This document shows, one piece after another, positions 16,081-24,177 of a stretch of 64,000 bases of DNA; the first letter of the stretch is position 1, and each line of letters begins with the position of its first letter. The notes beneath the pieces were generated by a model. That model saw nothing but the letters and a program-made list of their open reading frames with translations. It searched no databases and was not told where the DNA came from. Position numbers and translations under genes: made by a program. The DNA is from Planctomycetota bacterium (lineage in GTDB: Bacteria; Planctomycetota; Phycisphaerae; UBA1845; UTPLA1), in assembly GCA_003576905.1 (NCBI GenBank), contig QEVG01000024.1, positions 31,122 to 95,121 on the forward strand. Reading direction: 5' to 3'.

Positions 16081-17112
16081 ATGTCGAAGCGCAAAGCCGT
16101 CAGTATCAAGGACGTAGCGAGAGAGAGCGGGTCAAGCCTGACCACGGTCTCCCTAGTCCTCAACAAACGGGACCGGCGCATCAGCGACGCAACCCGCGAC
16201 CGCGTCCTCAAGGCGGTTCAGCGGCTCGGGTATCGGCCGAGCCGCCTGGCACAGGGACTCCAGTCCCAACGAACGGGATTTCTCGCAATCCTCGTGCCAC
16301 AACTTCGCCATGCGTTCGCGGACGCCTATTTCGGCGAGATAATCAGCGCGATCCATGATCACGCACGGACGGCCGGGTACAAGGTGCTGCTCGAGGTCGC
16401 GGACCAGGATTTTATCAAGTCGTCGCAGCACGTCGAGCTGTTCGACCGTCATTTCGTCGACGGCATCCTCTGCCTGGGTGTCACCAACCGTGACACGTAC
16501 CTGGGCGATTTCTCTGAGTACAGCCGGCCCGTCATCGTCGTCAACAACTACCTTCCGGGCGAGAAGCTCAATTTCGTGCGCTGCGACTATCACGAAGCCG
16601 GGCGGCTGGCGTGCAAGTACCTCCTTGACCTGGGCCACAAGAAGATCGGACTGATCCACGGCGCCGACGAAGTACAAACGACCCACGACCTGCGGGCCGG
16701 CATCGAAGACGCCCTGGCAAAAGCCGGTCTCAATCTGCCGGTTGACCGGCTTGCCGACGGGCTCTACACGGAGGAAGGCGGCGCCGAGGCGGCGCGAACT
16801 CTGCTTCGCCGCGACGCGGCCATCACGGCGATCATCGCCGGCAACGACAAGATGGCGATCGGCGCCATCAGCGGCCTCAAGGAGTCCGGCCTGCGCGTGC
16901 CGACCGATGTCAGCGTCGTGGGCTGCGACGACATGCACCAGGCCGCCTTCTGCGACCCGCCGCTCACGACGGTCCACACGCCCATTTACGAAGTCGGGCA
17001 GCGCGCGTGCCAGAGGTTGCTCGAACTGATCGAGGCCAAGTGCGATTCGGTTGAAGAGACGCACCCGGTCTCGATGTCCATCCGCAAATCCGCGGCAGTC
17101 CCCCGAGCCTGA
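16081..17112 (+). CDS. LacI/GalR-family transcriptional regulator
   Basis: 343 residues. The frame is open from 16018, but the ATG at 16081 places the helix-turn-helix (SIKDVARESGSSLTTVSLVLN, residues about 9-30) at the usual distance from the N-terminus. The hinge helix (RPSRLAQGLQSQRT) is followed by a periplasmic-binding-protein-like effector domain with LDLGHKKIGLIHG, AIIAGNDKMAIGAI and VPTDVSVVGCDD, as in sugar-responsive LacI members. It is the first gene of an apparent operon with a GH13 amylase and ABC sugar permeases, so the effector is probably a maltodextrin. Candidate targets are the AAAAGGTTTT sites at 15889 and 24112. I found no strong promoter of its own. Confidence 0.93.
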   Translation: MSKRKAVSIKDVARESGSSLTTVSLVLNKRDRRISDATRDRVLKAVQRLGYRPSRLAQGLQSQRTGFLAILVPQLRHAFADAYFGEIISAIHDHARTAGYKVLLEVADQDFIKSSQHVELFDRHFVDGILCLGVTNRDTYLGDFSEYSRPVIVVNNYLPGEKLNFVRCDYHEAGRLACKYLLDLGHKKIGLIHGADEVQTTHDLRAGIEDALAKAGLNLPVDRLADGLYTEEGGAEAARTLLRRDAAITAIIAGNDKMAIGAISGLKESGLRVPTDVSVVGCDDMHQAAFCDPPLTTVHTPIYEVGQRACQRLLELIEAKCDSVEETHPVSMSIRKSAAVPRA

Positions 17113-17127
17113 TGCGCGAGGAATTCC

Positions 17128-20100
17128 ATGCAGTGCCACCCGCATGACTCATGCTCTTCCGGTAAATCGTTTTCGCAAAGACTTGCCCTGACGTTTCGAG
17201 CGGCCGCCATGTGCGGAACGCACGCGCGGGCCACGCAGGTGATCGTGACAATCTTTTCCCTGGCCGCGTCCGCTGCCGGGGATGCGCGGGGGCCGGAGGT
17301 TTTCCGTCTTGCGGGGTCATTCAACAACTGGGCCGCGGGAGACGACGCCTACACCCTGCGGCCGCGCGGCGAAGGCCTTGAACTCGTCCGCTTCTGGGAG
17401 TGCGGAACCTACGAGTTCAAGTTCACATGCAACGGCTCCTGGGATCGCCACTACGGCTCCGCCGGCGGCGACCGGCTGGCGCAGCCCGGCGGGAACATCC
17501 GCCTCAATATCCCCCGTTCCGCGACCTACGCCATTCGACTCGACACGTCGAACATGACGTGGACGCTCCGGCGCGTCCGCCCGGACCGCGCGGTGGCGCA
17601 TTTCCGCGTCCTTGGAGGTGACATCGGCTCGGCATCTGTGATTCTCGACGGTCGCATGAGCGAGGCGCCGGAGGGCGGGCGCATTACGAATTACAACTGG
17701 ACCTTTGCCTCGAAGGACGGCCGCGCGGAGTTCGCGTTAGAGGGAGGGGGCGAACTTCCGGCTGGAATGCGGCGCGTCAACATCCTTCGGCCCGGCATAT
17801 TCACCCTTCGTCTCGAAGTTTCCGACGGAAAAACAACATCGGCGGCGACGCGCACCGTTCGGCTGGGCGAGGGATGGACGCTGACTGCCCGGGTCGAGGC
17901 TGGATCCGGCGCGACCCGCGATGAGGTCATCGACTTGCGTCCGCTGGCCGACGGCGCGTGGGGCGCAGTGCTTGGCGGCGGACCCTTCGCGAAGCTAAGC
18001 GCGCAAGCCAATCCGGCGCTTCCGCTGAAGCGGATCGCGCCCATCTCCTCCACTTTCGAACATTCCGACGCCTCGCAGGTTTTCGTGCGTGTCATGCCCT
18101 CCACGCGGGCCATGGCCTTTCACACCGAAGGTTTCCACGAGTTTTCGTATCGTCCGGCTTCGGACGCCCCCGGCGGCGAGCCGGTCGAGCGCGTCGACAT
18201 CGTCGGAGACTTTAACGGCTGGTCGCCCGGCGCGACGCCGATGCACGAGGTCTGGGAGGGCGCGTCGCGATTCGTCCGCATTCTCGAGCTGCCGGAGGGA
18301 GTCTATCGATACAAGCTGACAGTAAACGGCGCACGCTGGATCGAGGATCCGGCGGCGGATTCGTCGCTGCGGACCCCCGACGACAGCGGCGGCTTCAACA
18401 GCGGATTTCGCGTCGGGCCCGACGCGGAAGCGTTCGGCCCGGCGCGCCCCGACGCTATTGCGTGCGGGGCAGCGCGTCACGACCCGGCGAGCGCGACGTA
18501 TTTCTCGCCCATCGACGACGACCTCGTTCGGTTGACGGTGCGGACGCTTAAGGATGACGTCGAAGGTGTCGCGGCGGACATTGAGACGGTCGATGGAGAC
18601 CTGCCGCTTTCAAAGACGGATTCCCGCGGAGGCTTTGACTACTGGTCCGCGACGTGCAGGATCAAGCCGCCGGTCGTAACGTATTGCTTTACGTTGACGG
18701 ACGGAGCGGCGCGTTCCAGGCTCGACTCGCATCAATGCCGGCACCTTCCGTCGGCCGGCGGGGAGTCGTTCTCCGTGCAGACGGCTCCGTTCGAGACCGA
18801 GGTACGCATGTCCTTCAAGACCCCCGACTGGGCCAAGCGCGTGGTGTGGTATCAGATCTTCCCCGAGCGGTTTCGCAACGGAACCGAGGCGAACGACCCG
18901 CCGCGCACGGTTCCCTGGCGACACGCATGGGACAAGCCCTACGACGGATCGCGTGCGAAGGACCCGAAGCGGCGATTCAAGGAGCAAGGCTCGTTTTTTC
19001 ATTACATTTACGATCGGCGCTACGGCGGCGACCTTCAGGGAATTCGCGACAAGCTCCCCTACCTGCGCGACCTGGGAATTACCGCCATTTACCTGAACCC
19101 CGTCTTTCACGCCGAATCGCTGCACAAATACGACGCCTCCGACTACCGGCACATTGACGATTCCTTCGGCGTGGCCGGCAGCATCAAGAAGCTCAAGGAT
19201 GAAACGGCCGACCCTGCGACCTGGCAGTGGTCCGAAAGCGACCGGGTCTTTCTCGACTTCCTCCAGGAAGCGCACCGACTCGGGTTCAAGGTGATCATCG
19301 ACGGCGTGTTCAACCACGTCGGGCGCGACTTCTGGGCGTTCCAGGATGTGCTCAAACAGGGTCGAAAGTCACGGTTCGCCGACTGGTTCGACATCACGAG
19401 CTGGGAACCGTTTCACTATCGCGCATGGGACCGCGATGACGGGTCGCTGCCGCGACTCAAACACGACGACGCCCTTGGCCTGTGCGAACCTGTGCGCGCG
19501 CATCTGTTTGCAGTGACCCGGCGATGGATGGACCCCAACGGCGACGGCGATCCCTCCGACGGCATCGACGGCTGGCGGCTGGACGTGGCCAGCGACATCA
19601 ACGCAAATTTCTGGCGGGATTGGCGCAAGGTCGTCAAGTCCATCAACCCGGACGCTTACATCGTCGCCGAGTTGTGGGAGGAGTCCCGCGCATGGCTGGA
19701 CGGGCAGACCTTCGACGCGGTGATGAACTACCCGTTCGCCCGGGCGTCCCAGCGGTTCTTCGTGAACCGGCAGAAAAAAATAGGCCCGAGCGCGTTCGAC
19801 CGGCAGTTGCGCGAGGTTCTATCCTGGTACGCTCCGCAGGTGAGTTACGTATTGCAGAACCTCTTCGACAGCCACGACACCGACCGCGTCGCGTCGATGT
19901 TCATGAACCCCGATCTCGAGTACGACCAGGCTAATCGCCCCCAGGACAACGGCCCTCACTACAACACGGCCAAGCCGACGCGCGAATGTTACGAGCGGCT
20001 CAAATTGATGGTGACGCACCAGATGACACATCTGGGCGCGCCGATGATCTACTATGGCGACGAAGTGGGCATGTTCGGGGCCGACGATCCGTCGTGCCGG

Positions 20101-20559
20101 AAGCCGATGCTCTGGCCGGAACTGCTTCCCTACGACGATCCCAACGAGAAGATCGAAACCGACGTGCTCGATCATTACCGCCGGATGATCGCGATTCGCA
20201 ATACCTATCCGGCGATTCAGCTCGGCTCGCTCGACACCCTGCTGACGGACGACCACAAGGGCGTGTATGCCTTCGCGCGGTCCCTCGACGGCCAGTCGGT
20301 CGTGGTCGTCCTCAACAACAGCAGCCATTCGCATCGCCTCGACGTGACGTCGCCGTGGCCCGACGGCACGACGATTGTCCGGCTTGACGATCCGAACGAG
20401 GCCGAAATCGTGGATCCGTCACCGGAGGACCCGGCGTCGCGGCCGTTCATCAAGGCCAAGAACCTTCACCACCCGCACATCCGGGTCGAGGGCGGGCATC
20501 TGCGCGGCATGATGCTGCATCCGTACGGATGCGCGGTGCTGGCGCGGATCGGAAGATAG
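17128..20559 (+). CDS. GH13 amylase/neopullulanase-like enzyme with two starch-binding-type N-terminal domains
   Basis: 1143 residues; the ATG at 17128 is preceded by GAGGAATTCC. A possible long signal or anchor segment (TQVIVTIFSLAASAAG) covers about residues 36-52. Two CBM48/AMPK-type modules are visible, FRLAGSFNNW (about 60) and VDIVGDFNGW (about 360), with an Ig-like stretch between. The catalytic part starts near VVWYQIFPERF and has DGVFNHVG, GWRLDVASD (D819), IVAELWEE (E848) and FDSHDTDR (D917). The YGGDLQGI and ITAIYLNPVF segments match neopullulanase/cyclomaltodextrinase relatives. It lies 15 bases after lacI and before the transporter genes, so it likely processes malto-oligosaccharides for uptake. 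Periplasmic location is inferred. Confidence 0.9.
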   Translation: MQCHPHDSCSSGKSFSQRLALTFRAAAMCGTHARATQVIVTIFSLAASAAGDARGPEVFRLAGSFNNWAAGDDAYTLRPRGEGLELVRFWECGTYEFKFTCNGSWDRHYGSAGGDRLAQPGGNIRLNIPRSATYAIRLDTSNMTWTLRRVRPDRAVAHFRVLGGDIGSASVILDGRMSEAPEGGRITNYNWTFASKDGRAEFALEGGGELPAGMRRVNILRPGIFTLRLEVSDGKTTSAATRTVRLGEGWTLTARVEAGSGATRDEVIDLRPLADGAWGAVLGGGPFAKLSAQANPALPLKRIAPISSTFEHSDASQVFVRVMPSTRAMAFHTEGFHEFSYRPASDAPGGEPVERVDIVGDFNGWSPGATPMHEVWEGASRFVRILELPEGVYRYKLTVNGARWIEDPAADSSLRTPDDSGGFNSGFRVGPDAEAFGPARPDAIACGAARHDPASATYFSPIDDDLVRLTVRTLKDDVEGVAADIETVDGDLPLSKTDSRGGFDYWSATCRIKPPVVTYCFTLTDGAARSRLDSHQCRHLPSAGGESFSVQTAPFETEVRMSFKTPDWAKRVVWYQIFPERFRNGTEANDPPRTVPWRHAWDKPYDGSRAKDPKRRFKEQGSFFHYIYDRRYGGDLQGIRDKLPYLRDLGITAIYLNPVFHAESLHKYDASDYRHIDDSFGVAGSIKKLKDETADPATWQWSESDRVFLDFLQEAHRLGFKVIIDGVFNHVGRDFWAFQDVLKQGRKSRFADWFDITSWEPFHYRAWDRDDGSLPRLKHDDALGLCEPVRAHLFAVTRRWMDPNGDGDPSDGIDGWRLDVASDINANFWRDWRKVVKSINPDAYIVAELWEESRAWLDGQTFDAVMNYPFARASQRFFVNRQKKIGPSAFDRQLREVLSWYAPQVSYVLQNLFDSHDTDRVASMFMNPDLEYDQANRPQDNGPHYNTAKPTRECYERLKLMVTHQMTHLGAPMIYYGDEVGMFGADDPSCRKPMLWPELLPYDDPNEKIETDVLDHYRRMIAIRNTYPAIQLGSLDTLLTDDHKGVYAFARSLDGQSVVVVLNNSSHSHRLDVTSPWPDGTTIVRLDDPNEAEIVDPSPEDPASRPFIKAKNLHHPHIRVEGGHLRGMMLHPYGCAVLARIGR

Positions 20560-20610
20560 GTCGAAAACCCTGCGGCGGCCGCGTTCAAAGCGCGGCGCGC
20601 CGATACTTTC

Positions 20611-22992
20611 ATGCGAAAGCTGCTTCTCACGCTCGGCCGCCTTGCCCGCTGGACGGTTGCCCTGTGCACCGTGGTCCTGCTGGTCTTTTCGTTCGCGTGG
20701 GTCGCCTCGCGGCCCCTGCGCAAGCAGCAGCTCCGCGCGGGGCAGAAGCAGCTCACGGTCCTTCACTGGGGCGACAAGAACGAGGACGAGATCGTCAAAC
20801 AGCTCTGCGCCGAATTCGAAAGCCAGCACCCCGACATCCGGCTGCTGCGCATAAATCTCGGCCAGGCCGCCGCCGTCAACACCAAGCTCCAGACCATGTT
20901 CGCCGCAGGCGATCCCCCGGACGTGTTTTACCTCGGATACGAAAAGGCTGCCGACATCGCATCCAAGGACCTGCTCGTGGACCTCGGCGCGCTTATCGAG
21001 CAGGACAAGGCGGCGGGCGTGCCAACCGTGAATCTCGACGACTATTTCCCGTCCGTCCTGCGCTGCTTTCAGTACGACCTCGAGAAGAAGACCATAGGCA
21101 GCGGGCGCCTCATCGGCCTCGCCAAGGACTTCACGGGCCTGGGCTTCTATTACAACAGGGACCTGTTCCGTCGGGCGGGGATACCTGAGCCGCCGAAGGA
21201 TGACTGGACATGGGACGAGTTCATCGAGGCGGCGCGGGCCATCGGGAAGCTGCCCGACTGTTACGGCGCGGACTTCGTCACGTGGGAATCCGTCGTGCGA
21301 TGCTTCCTATGGACGCATGGGGTGGATTTCACCCAAGAGGACTGGAAGGCGGGCGACTACCGTTTCGACGATCCCGAAGTGCACGCGGTCCTCGAGAAGC
21401 TGCAAGGTTGGTTTCACGACGAGCAGAGGACACTCGTTTCGGCCAAGACGCAGCTCGAGACATTGATGGAGCCGTTTCTCGCGGGCAACGTGGGAATGGC
21501 CGGACCGCTGGGGCGATGGAAATGCCCTACGTACCGGATGATTAATTCGTTCGACTGGGACTTTGCACCGCTGCCGCACGCCAAGGGTCACCCTCCGCGC
21601 AACGGAATCTTCACAGCCGGCTGGGCGATCGCGAAGAGCAGCCCGCGCATCGCCGAAGCCTGGAAGTTCGTGAAGTTCATGAATGGCGATCGCGGACAGG
21701 CGATGATGGCGGAAAAGGGTCTCGCCATTCCGACGCTGAAACGCGTCGCATTCGGTCCGTCGTTCTGCAACCCGGTCGAAAAACCGCTGAACTGCCAGGC
21801 CTATCTCGCCGCGGCGGAATACGCCGAGCCGATCGACTGGCCGGCCAATCCGAAATACCTTCACCAGCTTCGCGTGCGCCTGGAAGACGTCTTCAAGCTG
21901 AATCGCCCGGTCGCCGCGCAGCTTCGCCGCGTGGGCGCCGAATGGGAGGAAAACGATCGAAAGGCCATCCTCGACCGCGACTTCCCGCCCGTGCGCTGGC
22001 CGCGCGTCATTCTGATGATCTGCGGGCCGGTCCTGCTGATCTGCTTCGCGCTCCTTGTTCAGTGGTGGCGCACGCGTCCATCGGGACTGGCCCTCCGCGA
22101 AGAGCTCGCGGGCCACATCATGGTCGGTCCGTGGGTCGCCGGGTTCATGCTTTTCACGGCGTTCCCCATCGTCATGTCGCTGATCCTTGCGTTTTCGAAG
22201 TGGAGCGGCATGACGACGCTCGATACCGCAAAGTCCGTCGGCTTCGACAATTTCGTCGCCCTGTTCACCGCCGATGACACTTTCCGAAAAGCGCTCGCGG
22301 TGACGGCGCTCTACACCCTCCTGGCCGTGCCGACCGGGCAGCTTGCCGCGCTTGTGGCCGCGATGCTGATGAACCTGGAGCTCCGGTCGATCGGCGTATT
22401 TCGGGCGATCTGGTATTTGCCGAGCGTCCTGGCCGGCGTCGGCATGGCCGTCATGTGGAAATGGGTATTCCATCACGAGCACGGGCTGCTCAAGACATTG
22501 ATCGACCCGGCGCTACCGGCGGGCTGGCACACGCCGGCTTGGTTTGAGAAGGACGCCGCGTCCTGGGCCGTACCCGCGTTCGTCATCGTGAATCTGTGGT
22601 CGATCGGCGGCACGATGATGATTTACCTTGCGGGACTCAAGGGAATCCCGAAAGACCTGTATGAAGCGGCGGAAATTGACGGCGCGGTGGGCTGGCGGAA
22701 ATTCCTTCACGTGACGTTGCCGATGCTCAGCCCGGTCGTGCTGTTCAACGTCATCATGGCGGTGATCGCGTCGTTTCAGGTCTTTACGCAGGTCTGGGTG
22801 ATGACGGCCGGGGGGCCCGGCGACGCGACGCGGTTCTTCGTCATCTACCTTTACAACCAGGCCTTCGACTTCCACGACATGGGCTATGCGTCGGCAATGG
22901 CCTGGCTGCTGCTGCTGATCATCCTGGGGCTGACGCTGATCCTGATGCGAAGTTCGAAGCGTTTCGTCTATTACGAGGCACTGAAGTCATGA
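20611..22992 (+). CDS. ABC sugar transporter: fused solute-binding protein and MalF-type permease
   Basis: 793 residues. A membrane anchor (about 14-34, WTVALCTVVLLVFSFAW) is followed by a family-1 extracellular solute-binding domain (about 45-450; LTVLHWGDKNEDEIVKQL, AGDPPDVFYLG, NGIFTAGWAIAK). A second membrane helix (VILMICGPVLLICFALL, near 470) leads into a complete CUT1 permease with the EAA loop YEAAEIDGAVGWRKF...LPML. Normally these are two proteins (MalE and MalF). The topology fits: the binding domain would stay tethered outside the membrane. The stop overlaps the next permease by ATGA. Substrate is inferred to be malto-oligosaccharide from the neighbouring GH13 and GH31 genes. The ATPase subunit is not encoded nearby. 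Confidence 0.9.
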   Translation: MRKLLLTLGRLARWTVALCTVVLLVFSFAWVASRPLRKQQLRAGQKQLTVLHWGDKNEDEIVKQLCAEFESQHPDIRLLRINLGQAAAVNTKLQTMFAAGDPPDVFYLGYEKAADIASKDLLVDLGALIEQDKAAGVPTVNLDDYFPSVLRCFQYDLEKKTIGSGRLIGLAKDFTGLGFYYNRDLFRRAGIPEPPKDDWTWDEFIEAARAIGKLPDCYGADFVTWESVVRCFLWTHGVDFTQEDWKAGDYRFDDPEVHAVLEKLQGWFHDEQRTLVSAKTQLETLMEPFLAGNVGMAGPLGRWKCPTYRMINSFDWDFAPLPHAKGHPPRNGIFTAGWAIAKSSPRIAEAWKFVKFMNGDRGQAMMAEKGLAIPTLKRVAFGPSFCNPVEKPLNCQAYLAAAEYAEPIDWPANPKYLHQLRVRLEDVFKLNRPVAAQLRRVGAEWEENDRKAILDRDFPPVRWPRVILMICGPVLLICFALLVQWWRTRPSGLALREELAGHIMVGPWVAGFMLFTAFPIVMSLILAFSKWSGMTTLDTAKSVGFDNFVALFTADDTFRKALAVTALYTLLAVPTGQLAALVAAMLMNLELRSIGVFRAIWYLPSVLAGVGMAVMWKWVFHHEHGLLKTLIDPALPAGWHTPAWFEKDAASWAVPAFVIVNLWSIGGTMMIYLAGLKGIPKDLYEAAEIDGAVGWRKFLHVTLPMLSPVVLFNVIMAVIASFQVFTQVWVMTAGGPGDATRFFVIYLYNQAFDFHDMGYASAMAWLLLLIILGLTLILMRSSKRFVYYEALKS

Positions 22993-23843
22993 GCGTCCGG
23001 CTCGCCAATCGAATCGCGCTTGCGATCCTGCTTATCGGCAGCATCGTGATGGTCTTCCCCCTCTGGTGGATGCTGACGACCAGCCTTTCGACCGAGGATG
23101 AGGCGCTTTCCGCCGCGTCCGGGTTTCGAATCTGGCCTTCTGAGCCGCAATGGGGAAACTACCCTGCCGCCCTGCGGAAAATGGGTTCAAGCCCGTGGAG
23201 GGGATTTCTGGACGCACTTGCGAACACGGTCGTCGTCACCACGCTTTGCGTCGTCGGACAGGTCGTATCGTGCAGCCTCGTGGGCTATGGCTTTGCGCGG
23301 CTTCGCTTCCGGGGGCGCGAGACACTTTTCGTCATTATGATCGCGACAATGATGCTCCCGGCCCAGGTGACGATGATCCCGATGTTCATCCTCTTCCGCT
23401 CGTTCGGCTGGATCGACACGTTCCTGCCCCTCGTTGTACCGCTGTTCTTCGGCACGCCTTTTTTTATATTCATGTTTCGCCAGTTCTTTGCGCAAGTGCC
23501 CGAAGCCCTCGTCGAGGCCGCGCGGATGGACGGCTGTGGGCACTTCCGAATCTGGTGGCAGATCATGCTTCCGTTGTGCAAGCCGGTGATTGCCATTACG
23601 GCCATCTTCACGTTCATCGGATCCTGGAACGACTTTCTCGGACCGCTCATCTATCTCCAGAGCGAGGACCAGATGACACTCGCCGTAGCGCTCAATTCAT
23701 TCCAGAACCAGTACGGGGACTTCCGCGACGCCCATTACCTCATGGCGGCAAGCATCGTGACCATGCTGCCGTGCATCGTTTTGTTCTTCACCGCGCAGAA
23801 ACAGTTTGTCGGCGGCCTCAGCCTCGGCGCGGTCAAAGGGTAG
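22989..23843 (+). CDS. ABC sugar transporter permease, MalG type
   Basis: 284 residues, starting within the stop of the fused binding-protein/permease gene (ATGA overlap), so the two are translationally coupled. Six membrane helices are predicted, with the N-terminal helix LAILLIGSIVMVFPLWWML. The cytoplasmic EAA loop ALVEAARMDGCGHFRIWWQ with the downstream LPLCKPV contacts the ATPase in CUT1 importers. It pairs with the MalF-type half encoded upstream. A shared MsmK/MalK-type ATPase elsewhere in the genome would have to energise it. Confidence 0.93.
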   Translation: MSVRLANRIALAILLIGSIVMVFPLWWMLTTSLSTEDEALSAASGFRIWPSEPQWGNYPAALRKMGSSPWRGFLDALANTVVVTTLCVVGQVVSCSLVGYGFARLRFRGRETLFVIMIATMMLPAQVTMIPMFILFRSFGWIDTFLPLVVPLFFGTPFFIFMFRQFFAQVPEALVEAARMDGCGHFRIWWQIMLPLCKPVIAITAIFTFIGSWNDFLGPLIYLQSEDQMTLAVALNSFQNQYGDFRDAHYLMAASIVTMLPCIVLFFTAQKQFVGGLSLGAVKG

Positions 23844-24007
23844 CGGCGTAAGGCCAGGAGCGCGAGACCCTCTTCGTCTCGATGACCGAGGCGGCACGAC
23901 CGGGCAGAGTACCGGGAGACCTCGTGCATCCTTCCGATCGATCGCGGTCGCGAAGAACCACCAGACCGTGCAAGTCGTCGCCGCCGTCTCTGCCGTTCCA
24001 CCGATCG

Positions 24008-24079
24008 CGCGGGCCGGGTTCGTCGCACCATCTAGGCCGGTCAGAAGGAGATTGCTTCCATGTGAAAACCCGGCCCGCG
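24008..24079. repeat. 13-bp perfect inverted repeat upstream of the GH31 promoter
   Basis: CGCGGGCCGGGTT (24008-24020) is exactly complementary to AACCCGGCCCGCG (24067-24079), with 46 bases between. The right arm ends one base before the -35 box at 24081. The long loop makes it a weak terminator; its role is unknown. Confidence 0.5.
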
Positions 24080-24080
24080 A

Positions 24081-24123
24081 TTGACCCCGAGCGGCACCCT
24101 CGATATGATGGAAAAAGGTTTTA
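24081..24123 (+). promoter_or_regulatory. GH31 promoter with AAAAGGTTTT operator at the start site
   Basis: TTGACC (24081-24086) and TATGAT (24104-24109) are spaced by 17 bases. AAAAAGGTTTTA (24112-24123) follows directly after the -10 box. Its 11-base core AAAAGGTTTTA is identical to the minus-strand reading of the palindrome at 15889-15906, and it occupies the same position relative to the -10 box. Repression by the LacI-family protein at 16081 is inferred. Confidence 0.6.
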
Positions 24124-24177
24124 GCTCGTAAAAAACGCGGTTCTGGCCCCCCGCGAGAAGCAGGTTTATTTTCCCCC

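Larger units (their letters stand above)
23844..24177 (+). promoter_or_regulatory. Intergenic region between malG-type permease and GH31 gene
   Basis: No gene is convincing in this 334-base gap. It holds a perfect 13-bp inverted repeat (24008-24020 with 24067-24079), a strong sigma-70-like promoter (24081-24109) and an operator-like element (24112-24123). The inverted repeat could end the upstream operon or form a cruciform or RNA hairpin beside the promoter. Confidence 0.5.
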
